From contig JAGLED010000024.1 in the NCBI GenBank assembly GCA_023145215.1, positions 1 through 53,848 of the forward strand: 53,848 bases of DNA, given 5' to 3'. This stretch comes from Rhodospirillales bacterium. Its GTDB lineage: Bacteria > Pseudomonadota > Alphaproteobacteria > Rhodospirillales > Casp-alpha2. The notes under the pieces were generated by a model. The model saw only the letters and a program-made list of their open reading frames with translations. It did no database searches and was not told the DNA's origin. Position numbers and translations under genes: made by a program. Positions within the stretch are counted from its first letter, which is position 1. The number at the start of each line of letters is the position of its first letter. Below, piece after piece: positions 17,586 to 26,741 of this stretch.

Positions 17586-17912
17586 TCACTTCACTGACGA
17601 GAACGCGGTCGGCTTCAGGATGTGGTTGGAAATGCCCTTGAGGATGGGGCCGTCCTTTTCACTGTCGGCGCGCGCCTCGATCCATTCCGGATCGGCCTGG
17701 AACGCGTTCCACTTCTCTTCGCGTTCGGCAAGGCTTTCCCATTCCAGCATGTAATAGAGGTCGTGGTTGTTGTCGCCGATCTCGACCGTCCAGAACCCGG
17801 CCTGGCGGATGCCGTGTTCGTCCCATTTTTTGAGGGTCACTTCCTCGAAGCGCTTCAAAAGGGCCGGCATGCGGCTGGGGGCACAATGATAGATGCGAAG
17901 CTCGTAAAGCAT
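17586..17912 (-). CDS. NIPSNAP family protein
   Basis: Small ferredoxin-like alpha/beta protein of unknown biochemical role. 108 residues from the ATG at 17912, preceded by GGGAGAGA about eight bases upstream; an earlier in-frame ATG adds 14 residues that do not resemble the family. Typical marks: MLYELRIYHC at the start, ALLKRFEEVTLKKWDEHGIRQAGFW, and HDLYYMLEWESLAEREEKW. NIPSNAP proteins are often linked to amino-acid or aromatic degradation operons, but nothing nearby shows a pathway. Confidence 0.87.
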   Translation of the reverse strand: MLYELRIYHCAPSRMPALLKRFEEVTLKKWDEHGIRQAGFWTVEIGDNNHDLYYMLEWESLAEREEKWNAFQADPEWIEARADSEKDGPILKGISNHILKPTAFSSVK

Positions 17913-18007
17913 GGTGTCGTCTCTCCCTAAGATGCGTGGACCGGATCGGCCCATCGTTTTGGTGGGCGAAGCTTAATCCGTCGATTGGCGGCGACCAAGC
18001 CTGCTTG

Positions 18008-18853
18008 TCAGGAAAGCTGGATGACGATCACGCCACTGACGATCAACGCCGCCGCCAGCCAGCGCTGCCAGCCGAACTTCTCGCCCAGGAACGCGGCGCC
18101 GATCACGGCGGCGAACAGGACCGATGTTTCGCGCAGCGCGGTGACGGACGCGAGCGCCCCCTCGACGAACGCATACAACACCAGCCCGTAAGCGAGTTTG
18201 GCGAACAGGCTGGCCAGAACCGCCGATTTCCAGTTGTCGGAAACGAAGGTCACGAACTCGGCCCGGTGGCGCGCCATGATCCAGATGTAGAACGGCAATC
18301 CTTCGAACGCATACAGCCAGATGATGTATGAGAACGCATCGGTTTTACGGATGCCGATGCCGTCGACGATCGAATACGCCGCGATATGCATGCCGACCAG
18401 TACCGCCAGCGCGAACGGCAGAATATTGTCGCGGTGGCGGAGTGCTTTTTCCAGCCCCATCGACATGATGCCGAAAGACACCAGGCCAATGCCGATCATG
18501 GCCAGGGTATTGGGGACCTCTGCCGCCCAAAGCGCCGCGCCCACCGCGATCATCAACGGCGCCGCACCGCGCGCCAGCGGATAGACGAACGACAGATCGC
18601 CGAACCTGTACGCATTGATCAGGGTCACGTGGTACCCGGTATGGATGATCACGCTGGCGATGATGAACGGCCATGCCTCGGCATGGGGCAGCGGCACGAA
18701 CCACACCAGAAAGCAGGCTATCGCCGTGCCCGTTCCCTGGATGAAAGTGGCGAGCATCAAGCGGTCGCCGGAGAATTTGACCAGTGCGTTCCACGTCGCA
18801 TGCGAAATCGCCGCCAAAAGGACGATGGCGATGAGGAACGGATCGAGCTGCAT
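18008..18853 (-). CDS. EamA/DMT-superfamily transporter
   Basis: Inner-membrane transporter of the drug/metabolite superfamily. 281 residues and about ten hydrophobic helices arranged as two EamA repeats (first about 5-135, second about 145-280). The pattern NALVKFSGDRLMLATFIQG and ALRETSVLFAAVIGAAFLGEK is typical of the second half of these repeats. Substrate unknown. It follows ftsY by 18 bases on the same strand and may be read through from the dapF-mtaB-ftsY operon. Confidence 0.88.
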   Translation of the reverse strand: MQLDPFLIAIVLLAAISHATWNALVKFSGDRLMLATFIQGTGTAIACFLVWFVPLPHAEAWPFIIASVIIHTGYHVTLINAYRFGDLSFVYPLARGAAPLMIAVGAALWAAEVPNTLAMIGIGLVSFGIMSMGLEKALRHRDNILPFALAVLVGMHIAAYSIVDGIGIRKTDAFSYIIWLYAFEGLPFYIWIMARHRAEFVTFVSDNWKSAVLASLFAKLAYGLVLYAFVEGALASVTALRETSVLFAAVIGAAFLGEKFGWQRWLAAALIVSGVIVIQLS

Positions 18854-18871
18854 CGAAAAACCGGCGCCGGA

Positions 18872-19810
18872 TCAGGCGGCCGGTAATCCCATCAGGGCGC
18901 GGGCGAAGGCGCGGGCTTCGAACGGGCGCAGGTCGTCGATCCCTTCACCCACGCCGACGGCGTGGACGGGTATCGAGAATTTTTCGGCGAGACCGATGAC
19001 GACGCCGCCCCGGGCCGAGCCGTCGAGCTTGGTCATGACGAGGCCGGAAACGTTGACCATTTCCTTGAACGTTTCGACCTGGCTGTGCGCGTTCTGGCCG
19101 ATCGTGCTGTCCATGACGAGCAGCGTGGTGTGCGGGGCGGTCTCGTCGATCTTCTTGATGACGCGGATGATCTTCTCCAGTTCCGCCATCAGGTCCTTGC
19201 GGTTCTGAAGCCGGCCGGCGGTGTCGATCATGACGACGTCGATATTCTGTTGTTTCGCCTGCTCGAGCGCGCCGTAGGCGAGTCCCGCGGCGTCGGCGCC
19301 GTGATTCCCGGAAACGACAGGGCAGTCGGACCTTTCGCCCCAAACCTGCAATTGTTCGACGGCGGCGGCGCGGAAGGTGTCTCCGGCGACGAGCATCACC
19401 GACTTGCCTTCGGATTTGAAACGGTTGGCGAGCTTGCCGATCGTCGTGGTCTTGCCTGATCCGTTAACGCCGCAGACCAGGATCACATGCGGCTTGCGCG
19501 CATCGTCGATCTCAAGCGGCTGCGCCACCGGATCGAGCACGGCCGCCATCTCGTCGGCCAGCGCTTCCCGGACTTCCTCGTCGGTGACGTCCTTGTCGAA
19601 CTTGGACTTGGCGAGTGCGTTCACCAGCTTGGCCGACGTGGCGACGCCGATGTCGGAGGTGATCAGGACCTCTTCCAGTTCATCCAACGCAGCCTGGTCG
19701 AGCTTCCTGCCGCGGAACAGCGAGCCGATGGAGCCTGCGATCTTGTCGGATGATTTGCCGAGGCCCCGGCGCAGACGCCCGAGCCAGCCCGTGGGTTCGC
19801 CGTCACTCAT
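18872..19810 (-). CDS. ftsY: Signal recognition particle receptor FtsY
   Basis: GTPase that docks SRP-ribosome complexes at the membrane. 312 residues: a short charged N-terminal part and a complete NG domain. GTPase motifs: G1 GVNGSGKTTTIGKLA, DTFRAAAVEQL, G3 DTAGRLQNRKDLM and G4 TKLDGSARGG. The long acidic A domain of E. coli FtsY is absent, as usual in alphaproteobacteria. Its ATG overlaps the mtaB stop (ATGA). Its partner gene ffh is also in this window, on the other strand at 23459. Confidence 0.96.
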   Translation of the reverse strand: MSDGEPTGWLGRLRRGLGKSSDKIAGSIGSLFRGRKLDQAALDELEEVLITSDIGVATSAKLVNALAKSKFDKDVTDEEVREALADEMAAVLDPVAQPLEIDDARKPHVILVCGVNGSGKTTTIGKLANRFKSEGKSVMLVAGDTFRAAAVEQLQVWGERSDCPVVSGNHGADAAGLAYGALEQAKQQNIDVVMIDTAGRLQNRKDLMAELEKIIRVIKKIDETAPHTTLLVMDSTIGQNAHSQVETFKEMVNVSGLVMTKLDGSARGGVVIGLAEKFSIPVHAVGVGEGIDDLRPFEARAFARALMGLPAA

Positions 19811-21057
19811 GACAAACGCTGCACCGTGAGTGCGCCGTCGGAAACGCCGGTGACGCGGCCCGTCACGATCTCGCCTGCCTCGGCGCCGCCGGCGATCACG
19901 GCGGGGACGTAGTGTTCGGTCAGGCCGCGGTCGTCCTTTTCGATCAGGACGTGTACGTCGCTGCCGATCCGGTTCTGCATGAAGGTGGTGAGCGCAGCGT
20001 CGCCGGCGAGACGCAGCCGCTCGGCGCGCGCCTTTCGCTCGGGGACATCGACCGACGGCATCTTCGCGGCTGGCGTGCCTTGGCGCTCCGAATACGGGAA
20101 GACGTGAAGATGCGTCAGGCCCATCTCGGCAACGGCGGCGAGGGTGTGTTCGAACATTTCGTCGGTTTCCGTCGGGAATCCGGCGATCAGGTCGGCGCCC
20201 AGTACCACGTCGGCCCGCGCCCGGCGGGCGCGTTCGGCGACGCGGATCGCATCGTCGCGCAAGTGACGGCGCTTCATCCGCTTCAAGACCATGTCGTCCA
20301 TCGCCTGCAGGCTGAGATGCAGATGCGGCATCAGGCGCGGTTCGTTCTCGAGTACATCGAACAATGTATCGTCCATCGCGGCGGGGTCGAGCGAGCTCAA
20401 GCGCAGCCGTTCCAGTTCCGGCACCTGGACAAGAAGCCGTTTCACGATCTCGCCCAGGCGAGGGCGGCCGGGCAAATCGGATCCGTAGGAACAGATGTCG
20501 ACCCCGGTCAGTACGATTTCGCGGTAGCCTTCGAGGACGAGGGTGCGGGTCTGCTCGACGATGGCGCCCAGCGGCACGGAACGGTTGTTGCCGCGCGCGA
20601 ACGGGATGATGCAGAACGTGCAGCGGTGGTCGCAGCCTTGTTGAATCTGCACGAACGCGCGGGCCCTGCCGTCGAAGCCTTTGACCAGGTGCGATGCGGT
20701 CTCGCGCACGGTCATGATGTCGGCGACCTTCACCTCCGGATGACCGTTGAGGCCGGCGAAAGTCTCGGCCTTCATTTTCTCTTCATTGCCGATGACATGA
20801 TCGACTTCCGGCATGTCCGCGAAGCCCGTCGGGTTCAATTGCGCGGCGCAGCCGGTGACGATGATCTTTTTCCCAGGGTTCTTGCGATGCATGCGGCGGA
20901 TTGTCTGGCGTGCCTGGCGTTCGGCTTCGGCCGTCACCGCGCAGGTGTTGACGATGATCGCGTCATCCAGATTGGCGCGTCCGGCATGGTCTCGGATGAC
21001 CTCGCTTTCGAACGCGTTCAGGCGGCAGCCCATGGTGATGACCTGCGTGTCGCTCAT
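19807..21057 (-). CDS. mtaB: tRNA (N6-threonylcarbamoyladenosine(37)-C2)-methylthiotransferase MtaB
   Basis: Radical-SAM enzyme that thiomethylates t6A37 in ANN-decoding tRNAs. 416 residues from the ATG at 21057, which overlaps the dapF stop; the open frame runs further upstream but only into dapF. Three-part layout: N-terminal UPF0004 domain with cluster cysteines in MGCRLNAFE, VNTCAVTAEAE and VTGCAAQ; radical-SAM core with CDHRCTFC; and a C-terminal TRAM-like region. The start MSDTQVITMGCRLN and the NTCAVTAEAERQ pattern fit MtaB rather than MiaB or RimO. Confidence 0.9.
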   Translation of the reverse strand: MSDTQVITMGCRLNAFESEVIRDHAGRANLDDAIIVNTCAVTAEAERQARQTIRRMHRKNPGKKIIVTGCAAQLNPTGFADMPEVDHVIGNEEKMKAETFAGLNGHPEVKVADIMTVRETASHLVKGFDGRARAFVQIQQGCDHRCTFCIIPFARGNNRSVPLGAIVEQTRTLVLEGYREIVLTGVDICSYGSDLPGRPRLGEIVKRLLVQVPELERLRLSSLDPAAMDDTLFDVLENEPRLMPHLHLSLQAMDDMVLKRMKRRHLRDDAIRVAERARRARADVVLGADLIAGFPTETDEMFEHTLAAVAEMGLTHLHVFPYSERQGTPAAKMPSVDVPERKARAERLRLAGDAALTTFMQNRIGSDVHVLIEKDDRGLTEHYVPAVIAGGAEAGEIVTGRVTGVSDGALTVQRLS

Positions 21058-21899
21058 GCGGGCGCTCCCATCAGGTTGGGCGAGATGACGCCTTCGAAGC
21101 TGGTGGCGAACGGGCCGGTCTGGGTGACGCGGTTGTCGCTCGTGTGTTCGACGATCAGGGTGCCGCCCATCAATTCGACCTCGACCCGCGCGCCGGTCAG
21201 GCCGCGCCGGTGTGCGTTGACCGCCGTCGCGCAGGCGCTTGAGCCGCTGGCGAGCGTGATTCCCGCGCCGCGTTCCCACACCCGGACGCGGATTTTGCTG
21301 TCGGACAGCACCTGCACCGCCTGCACATTGGTACGTTCGGGGAAGAGCTCGTGGTTTTCAATCTGGGGCCCGAAAGTCTGAAGGTCGATGGCGTCCGCGT
21401 CGGCGACGAAGAAACTTGCGTGGGGGTTGCCGACATTGACGCAGGCCGGGTCGCTGAGCGGCCCGACCGTCAAATCGACATGAAGCGTGTTCATCTCGCG
21501 CGCCAGCGGGATCGACCGCCAATCCGTGTTGACCGGTCCCATATCGACGGTGACCAGGCCGCCGTCGGCCCGCCAGGTTTTAAGGTTCCCGGCCCGTGTT
21601 TCGATCACGGCCCGGTCCGTGCCCATTTCGCTCATCAGCTGATCGGCGATGCAGCGCGTGGCATTACCGCACGCACCGACCTCACCGCCGTCGTGGTTGC
21701 GGATGCGCATAAAGACGTCCGCGTCCCCGTTCTGAGGCGGTTCCAGCACGATGAACTGGTCGCAGCCGACGCCGGTATGGCGGTCGGCAATGCGCTTCGC
21801 CTGCGCATCGTCAAAGGCGATCGGGCGCGTGCGTGCGTCGATCACGACGAAGTCGTTCCCAAGCCCGTGCATCTTCCGAAATGGCAAACCGTTGTTCAT
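21054..21899 (-). CDS. dapF: Diaminopimelate epimerase
   Basis: Converts LL- to meso-diaminopimelate for lysine and peptidoglycan synthesis. 281 residues, family length. Both catalytic cysteines are visible: GACGNATRC in the first half and GSSACATA in the second. The N-terminal FRKMHGLGNDFVVIDAR is the family signature. It heads the minus-strand cluster dapF-mtaB-ftsY with four-base overlaps, a common alphaproteobacterial order. Confidence 0.95.
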   Translation of the reverse strand: MNNGLPFRKMHGLGNDFVVIDARTRPIAFDDAQAKRIADRHTGVGCDQFIVLEPPQNGDADVFMRIRNHDGGEVGACGNATRCIADQLMSEMGTDRAVIETRAGNLKTWRADGGLVTVDMGPVNTDWRSIPLAREMNTLHVDLTVGPLSDPACVNVGNPHASFFVADADAIDLQTFGPQIENHELFPERTNVQAVQVLSDSKIRVRVWERGAGITLASGSSACATAVNAHRRGLTGARVEVELMGGTLIVEHTSDNRVTQTGPFATSFEGVISPNLMGAPA

Positions 21900-21956
21900 G
21901 GCGCACGATATAGGTCCCAGAGGCCCCGGAAGTCCATAGCGAAGGTGAAATCCGCC

Positions 21957-22619
21957 TTAATCCGCGTATAGGAAATGGTGCATGTGAAATGCCGCTTGCG
22001 GGGGCGCGTAAATATAGTCGCGGCCGATCGGACAGGCGCGCCGGGCCAAACAGCCGCCCGTCAGGCAGTCCTCTCCGGTGGCGCTACCGATATGGGCGCG
22101 GCACGCCGGCACGTTATAGCCGCCGGGCGTGAAGGCGCCGACAGGGCACGTCGTCAGGCAGGGTTTGCCGGCGCAGGTATCGCATGGCGGCGGCGATTTT
22201 GCCGTGGGTGCGGGAATGTCCAGCCTGTCGGCGAACATGAACGCGGCTCGATACGCATGCCACATGCCATATTCAGGGTGAATCAGCGGACCGATCGGGG
22301 ACGGCGATACGTCGTCCGCGGCGGTGGCCCAGCGCTGAAACGGATGGTAGGGCGGCCCCTCGAACGGGAACACCGCGTGCGCACCGAAATCGACGGCAAT
22401 CGGGGACAGAACGTCCTTTGTCCAGGTATCCAGGGGGTGTGGCACATCCGCCATGGCTTCGGAAAAAACGCGCCACATTTGGGCACCCTTATTGCCGATC
22501 AGCACGAGAGTTCTAATATTCATGCCTGAAATCAGGAGATCGTCCCGCGCCGGATGAAATGCGCCGCGTGTCGAAAGGCCATACCGGTTCAAGTGACGAT
22601 CAAGGTCCGCGGTTATCAT
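21957..22619 (-). CDS. Iron-sulfur (ferredoxin-like) protein of unknown function
   Basis: 220 residues. The C-terminal third carries CDTCAGKPCLTTCP and, later, CLTGGCLARRACPIG, enough cysteines for one or two 4Fe-4S clusters, in an arrangement recalling the ferredoxin part of epoxyqueuosine reductase. The N-terminal part (MITADLDRHLNRYGLSTRGAF ... LVLIGNKGAQMWRVFSEA) resembles a small globular domain seen with such ferredoxins. Neither the QueG catalytic domain nor its HEAT repeats are present, so it is not QueG. Probably an electron-transfer or redox enzyme; reaction unknown. It ends 57 bases upstream of the dapF start. Confidence 0.75.
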   Translation of the reverse strand: MITADLDRHLNRYGLSTRGAFHPARDDLLISGMNIRTLVLIGNKGAQMWRVFSEAMADVPHPLDTWTKDVLSPIAVDFGAHAVFPFEGPPYHPFQRWATAADDVSPSPIGPLIHPEYGMWHAYRAAFMFADRLDIPAPTAKSPPPCDTCAGKPCLTTCPVGAFTPGGYNVPACRAHIGSATGEDCLTGGCLARRACPIGRDYIYAPPQAAFHMHHFLYAD

Positions 22620-22765
22620 CCCGATACCGTGCGACGAAGCCGTAAAAGGGTCAACGGTTGCAAAGGGTCAGACGATGAGCGATTGATCATCAGTATTTTC
22701 TAATATACCTTCCGTGCGATTCATTATTAGTCGCCCTCTACGTTACCCTCCGGAGCCACGAGCCC

Positions 22766-23278
22766 GTGCCGACCATACGATTCAAAAAGCTTAATCTACA
22801 AAACCACAACTTTCAGGAACTCTCTAACACTTATTACTACTGGAACGAGAAAAAGGCGCAAGCCGGGGGTGTGGCGCCGTCGTGGTCGGATGTCAATCTC
22901 CTGGACCTGCCGTCCGAACTGCTGCCGAAACTGTGCGTCGTGGATGTGAGCGGGGACCGTCCGGATTTCACCTACCGGTATTGGGGGACGGCGCTGACCG
23001 GCATGCATCACTACGATCTGTCAGGGAAGTCGGTGCTGAAGCTGACCCCGAGTGACTATGCCGAATGCATCTGGGAGCAGTACAACGAGGTTTACACGAC
23101 CGCCGAGCAGCACACGTATTTGACGGAGATCCCTCTGGAATCCGGCTTTTTCAGCTTCTACGTGGCGACCCGGATGCCGTTGTCGTCGGATGGCGAGACC
23201 ATCGACAAGATCCTCGTCGCCGAGGAATACGGACAGACGCGCGACGAACTCAAGACGTTGTTCAACGAGTTACCGTGA
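22766..23278 (+). CDS. PAS-domain protein (PAS_5 type)
   Basis: 170-residue soluble protein made almost wholly of one PAS-like domain of the kind common in alphaproteobacteria: LPSELLPKLCVVDVSGDRPDFTYRYWG, then the YDLSGKSVLKLTPSDYAECIWEQY helix region and strands ending in TIDKILVAEEYGQ. No output domain follows. The likely start is GTG at 22766 with CCGGAG in front; no ATG occurs in frame before residue 90. The 140 bases before it and its first 25 codons are AT-rich compared with the surroundings. A role in sensing or as a protein partner is inference. Confidence 0.78.
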   Translation: MPTIRFKKLNLQNHNFQELSNTYYYWNEKKAQAGGVAPSWSDVNLLDLPSELLPKLCVVDVSGDRPDFTYRYWGTALTGMHHYDLSGKSVLKLTPSDYAECIWEQYNEVYTTAEQHTYLTEIPLESGFFSFYVATRMPLSSDGETIDKILVAEEYGQTRDELKTLFNELP

Positions 23279-23393
23279 GCTTGATCGCTGGGAGTGCCCG
23301 TAAAGCTTGACTTCCCGGCCGTGCGAACATAATTTGCCGCCGATTTCAGGGTAATCCGAAACCCACGCCTCGAGGGGCGCCGCCAATCCGCGA

Positions 23394-23415
23394 GTTTCGC
23401 GCACTGGCGCGAAAC
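23394..23415. other. Perfect inverted repeat upstream of ffh
   Basis: GTTTCGCGC-ACTG-GCGCGAAAC, a 9-bp perfect stem with a four-base loop, 44 bases before the ffh ATG. No T-run follows, so it is not a typical terminator; it could be a 5' UTR hairpin or a protein-binding palindrome. Confidence 0.6.
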
Positions 23416-23458
23416 GCGTTGTGTGTATTCGGTCACCCGGTAACGACGGGAACTGGCG

Positions 23459-24838
23459 ATGTTTGAAGGCCTGCAGAGTAAACTTGGCGATATCTTCGAC
23501 GGCCTCAAAAAACGGGGCGCGCTGAAGGAAGCCGACGTCGACGCCGCGCTGCGCGAAATCCGCGTTGCGCTGCTGGAAGCCGACGTTGCGCTTTCGGTCG
23601 TCAAATCGTTCATCGACGGCGTCCGCGACAAGGCCGTTGGGCAGGAAGTGCTGCGTTCGGTTCAGCCGGGCCAGCAGGTCGTCAAGATTGTCCACGACCA
23701 CCTGGTCGAGATGCTGGGCGGCACGGTCCCGGAAAGTCTGAACACCGAAGTCAGCCCGCCCGCATGTATTTTGATGGTCGGTCTTCAGGGCTCGGGTAAG
23801 ACGACGACGTCGGCAAAAATCGGTCTGCGTCTCAAGACACGCGACAAGAAAAAAGTCCTGATGGCGTCGCTCGATATCTACCGGCCCGCCGCGCAGCAGC
23901 AGTTGCAGCAGCTCGGCCAGCAGACGGACGTGCAGGTCCTGGCCCCGATCTTCGGCGAACAGCCGGTCGCCATTGCCAAGCGCGCAATGCAGACCGGCCG
24001 CACCGAAGGTTACGATGCGGTCATCCTCGATACCGCCGGCCGCCTTCATATCGATCAGGAACTGATGGGCGAAGTGACGCAGGTTCGCGACGTCGCCAAT
24101 CCGTCCGAGACGCTGCTTGTCGTCGACGCCATGACCGGTCAGGACGCGGTCAACCTGGCGAAGGAATTCGACGAGAAGGTCGGTATCACCGGCATCGTGC
24201 TGACCCGTGTCGACGGCGATGCACGGGGCGGTGCGGCGCTGTCCATGCGTTCCGTGACCGGCAAGCCGATCAAGCTCCTGGGCACCGGCGAAAAGATGGA
24301 CGCCCTCGACGCCTTCGATGCGAACCGTGTCGCGGGCTCGATCCTGGGGATGGGCGACGTGGTCGGCCTTGTCGAGAAAGCCCAGCAGGTCGTCGAAGAG
24401 GAAGAGGCCGAGAAGCTCGCCAAGAAGATGATGAAGGGCGAGTTCACGCTGGAGGACATGGTGGATCAGTTCCGCAAGATCCGCCAGATGGGCAGCCTCG
24501 ACGGCATCCTCGGCATGTTGCCGGGCGCGGCCAAGGCCAAACAGCAGATGGCGGCGGCCAACGTCGACGACAAGATGCTGGCGCACCAGGAAGCGATCAT
24601 CCTGGCGATGACGCCGAAGGAGCGCCGCAATCCGAAGATTTTGAACGGTTCGCGCCGCCGCCGCATCGCGACGGGGTCCGGCACCACGGTGCAGGAAGTG
24701 AACCGCGTGCTGAAACAGCACAAACAGATGTCACAGATGATGAAGAAAGTCGGCAAAAAAGGGATGGCGGGCATGATGCGCGGCATGCCGGGCGGCTTTC
24801 CTCCGATGGGGGGCGGGATGCCCCCCGGCATGAGATAA
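23459..24838 (+). CDS. ffh: Signal recognition particle protein Ffh
   Basis: SRP GTPase that binds signal sequences and 4.5S RNA. 459 residues: N domain (1-90), G domain with G1 GLQGSGKTTTSAKIG, DTAGRLHIDQELM and TRVDGDARGG, and the methionine-rich M domain from about 325 ending MAGMMRGMPGGFPPMGGGMP. Length and motif order are standard. It heads the conserved block ffh-rpsP-rimM-trmD-rplS. Confidence 0.97.
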   Translation: MFEGLQSKLGDIFDGLKKRGALKEADVDAALREIRVALLEADVALSVVKSFIDGVRDKAVGQEVLRSVQPGQQVVKIVHDHLVEMLGGTVPESLNTEVSPPACILMVGLQGSGKTTTSAKIGLRLKTRDKKKVLMASLDIYRPAAQQQLQQLGQQTDVQVLAPIFGEQPVAIAKRAMQTGRTEGYDAVILDTAGRLHIDQELMGEVTQVRDVANPSETLLVVDAMTGQDAVNLAKEFDEKVGITGIVLTRVDGDARGGAALSMRSVTGKPIKLLGTGEKMDALDAFDANRVAGSILGMGDVVGLVEKAQQVVEEEEAEKLAKKMMKGEFTLEDMVDQFRKIRQMGSLDGILGMLPGAAKAKQQMAAANVDDKMLAHQEAIILAMTPKERRNPKILNGSRRRRIATGSGTTVQEVNRVLKQHKQMSQMMKKVGKKGMAGMMRGMPGGFPPMGGGMPPGMR

Positions 24839-24841
24839 CGC

Positions 24842-24860
24842 CGCGGCACGGTCTGCCGCG
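24842..24860 (+). other. GC-rich hairpin between ffh and rpsP
   Basis: CGCGGCA-CGGTC-TGCCGCG gives a perfect 7-bp stem just after the ffh stop. It lacks a T-tract, so it is more likely a transcript-stabilising or partial attenuation structure than a full terminator. Confidence 0.5.
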
Positions 24861-24917
24861 ACGTTGAAACTTTAACTGACGATTTAACGACGACTATTGA
24901 GAAGGACTTAAAAGCAC

Positions 24918-25427
24918 ATGGCATTGACTATTCGACTTTCCCGCGGCGGGGCCAAGAAACGCCCGTACTACCGCATCGTTGTCGCCGACTCGCGCCGCGC
25001 GCGTGACGGCCGCTTCATCGAACGCGTCGGCTCGTACAACCCGATGCTGGCCAAGGACAGCCCGGAACGCGTCAAGTTCGACGCCGACCGCATCAAGTAT
25101 TGGCTGGGCGTCGGCGCCAAGCCGTCCGACCGCGTTGCCCGTTTTCTGGCCGCTGCGGATATGGGCGAAGCCCCGGTGATCTTTGAACAGACCAAGAAGC
25201 ACCTGCCGAAAACGAAGGCCCAGGAACGTATGGCCGAAGCCGAGGAGAAAAAGCGCGCCGCTGAGGAAGCCGCCGCTGCCGCCGAAGCGCCGACCGAAGC
25301 CGAAGCCGCCGAAGAGGCTGCCGCTGACGAAGCGCCGGCCGAAGAAGCCGCGGCCGACGAAGCCCCCGCTGAAGAAGCTGCGGCCGACGAAGCCCCGGCT
25401 GAAGAAGAGAAGAAAGAGGAGGCCTGA
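24918..25427 (+). CDS. rpsP: Ribosomal protein bS16 with long acidic repeat tail
   Basis: Small-subunit ribosomal protein. Residues 1-90 are ordinary S16 ([51 protein letters not shown]). The protein is 169 residues, about twice the bacterial core length: after a Lys/Arg stretch comes an Ala/Glu-rich tail with three exact copies of the decapeptide [10 protein letters not shown] (131-160) and a final EEEKKEEA. Extended S16 tails are known in alphaproteobacteria; the exact triple repeat is unusual. Ribosome site GAAGGAC sits about 11 bases before the ATG. Confidence 0.96.
   Translation: MALTIRLSRGGAKKRPYYRIVVADSRRARDGRFIERVGSYNPMLAKDSPERVKFDADRIKYWLGVGAKPSDRVARFLAAADMGEAPVIFEQTKKHLPKTKAQERMAEAEEKKRAAEEAAAAAEAPTEAEAAEEAAADEAPAEEAAADEAPAEEAAADEAPAEEEKKEEA
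25308..25397 (+). repeat. Three 30-bp coding repeats in rpsP
   Basis: Three consecutive 30-base units encode [10 protein letters not shown] three times in the S16 tail. The units are near-identical at the DNA level with a few synonymous differences, indicating recent expansion by slippage or unequal recombination. Confidence 0.8.
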
Positions 25428-25453
25428 TCACGGAACGGTCCTGACGTCCGCCC

Positions 25454-26002
25454 ATGCCCACGCATCTCGAAAATCCCGTTCGCCTCGGCGTCATCGTCGG
25501 GGTTCGGGGTATCAAAGGCGACGTTCGCATCAAGAGCTTCACCGACGAACCGGTCGCGATCGGGGATTACGGGACGCTCTTCGATAAGACGGGCGAGCGG
25601 CGGTTCGATCTGAAAGTGCTGGGCACGCAAAAGGGCGTGGTCCTGGCGAGGATCGAAGGGATCAATGACCGCACGGCGGCGGAAGCGCTCAAGAAGACGG
25701 AACTCTTCATTGAGCGCAATCAGTTGCCGGCCCCCGAAGAGGACGAGTTCTATCACTCGGACCTGGAAGGGCTGGAAGCGGTGATGGTCTCCGGCGACAG
25801 GATCGGGAAAGTGATCGGTGTCTTCGATTTCGGCGCCGGTCCGGTGGTTGAGATTTCCGGCAACGTCATGGTCCCGTTCACGCGGGCGGCGGTGCCGGAA
25901 GTGGACATCGAAGGCGGCAAGATGACGATCGATCCTCCGGACGGGTTATTTGATCCGCCGGGGAAAGAAGAAGACGAAAGCGTAGAGGACGAGACGACGT
26001 GA
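25454..26002 (+). CDS. rimM: Ribosome maturation factor RimM
   Basis: 16S rRNA processing factor for the 30S head. 182 residues: N-terminal RimM beta-barrel beginning [23 protein letters not shown], then a PRC-barrel ([14 protein letters not shown] ... [18 protein letters not shown]) and the conserved [19 protein letters not shown] end. A Glu/Asp-rich tail ([12 protein letters not shown]) closes the protein. It starts 26 bases after rpsP. Confidence 0.95.
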   Translation: MPTHLENPVRLGVIVGVRGIKGDVRIKSFTDEPVAIGDYGTLFDKTGERRFDLKVLGTQKGVVLARIEGINDRTAAEALKKTELFIERNQLPAPEEDEFYHSDLEGLEAVMVSGDRIGKVIGVFDFGAGPVVEISGNVMVPFTRAAVPEVDIEGGKMTIDPPDGLFDPPGKEEDESVEDETT

Positions 26003-26022
26003 ACGACCAAGAGGCAGATAAG

Positions 26023-26721
26023 ATGTGGCGCGCGCGCGTGCTGACCATCTTCCCGGACATGTTTCCGGGGCCGCTCGGCGTGTCCCTGACGGGACAGGCG
26101 CTGACGCGCGGTCTGTGGTCGCTTGACGCCGTCGATATCCGCAGCTTCGCCGAGGACAAGCACGCCAGCGTCGATGACGTGCCGTTCGGCGGCGGGCCGG
26201 GGATGGTGATGCGGGCCGATGTGCTGGGCCGCGCCATCGAGGCCGCGCGCGAGGGCGCGGAAGATCTGCCGCTCGTCTACCTGACGCCCAGGGGCAAGCC
26301 GCTGACCCAGGAACGGGTCCGCGACCTGGCCGAGGGCCCGGGCCTGATCGCCGTTGCCGGTCGGTTCGAAGGGATCGACGCACGGGTCATGGAAGCTTAT
26401 CCGGGCAACGAAGTCTCTCTTGGGGATTTCGTGCTGTCGGGCGGCGAATTGCCGGCCATGACCCTGATCGATGCCTGTGTTCGTCTGCTGCCGGGCGTTA
26501 TCGGCGCCGAAGAGTCTCTTCAGGAGGAAAGTTTCGAAAGCGGCCTGCTGGAATATCCGCACTACACCCGTCCGCGCCAATGGCACGGGCTGGATGTGCC
26601 GGAGGTCCTGCTGTCTGGTCACCATGAGAACGTTCGCGCCTGGCGTCACGCCCAGGCCGAGGAAATAACGCGCGAGCGGCGTCCCGACTTGTGGGAACGC
26701 TACGAGCGCGGCAATATTTAA
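26023..26721 (+). CDS. trmD: tRNA (guanine-N1)-methyltransferase TrmD
   Basis: Methylates G37 of tRNAs, using SAM, in a knotted SPOUT fold. 232 residues from the ATG at 26023 ([16 protein letters not shown]), which matches the family N-terminus and has GAGG eight bases upstream. A GTG at 25999 overlapping the rimM stop would add eight residues and is the alternative. Motifs: [24 protein letters not shown] and [22 protein letters not shown], the SAM-binding knot. Confidence 0.95.
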   Translation: MWRARVLTIFPDMFPGPLGVSLTGQALTRGLWSLDAVDIRSFAEDKHASVDDVPFGGGPGMVMRADVLGRAIEAAREGAEDLPLVYLTPRGKPLTQERVRDLAEGPGLIAVAGRFEGIDARVMEAYPGNEVSLGDFVLSGGELPAMTLIDACVRLLPGVIGAEESLQEESFESGLLEYPHYTRPRQWHGLDVPEVLLSGHHENVRAWRHAQAEEITRERRPDLWERYERGNI

Positions 26722-26741
26722 GCCAAGAAGGAAACCTAACT

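Noticed and set aside
24868-24890. CtrA site upstream of rpsP (TTAA and TTAAC)
   Set aside because: Spacing is eight bases rather than seven and the gene is a housekeeping ribosomal gene.
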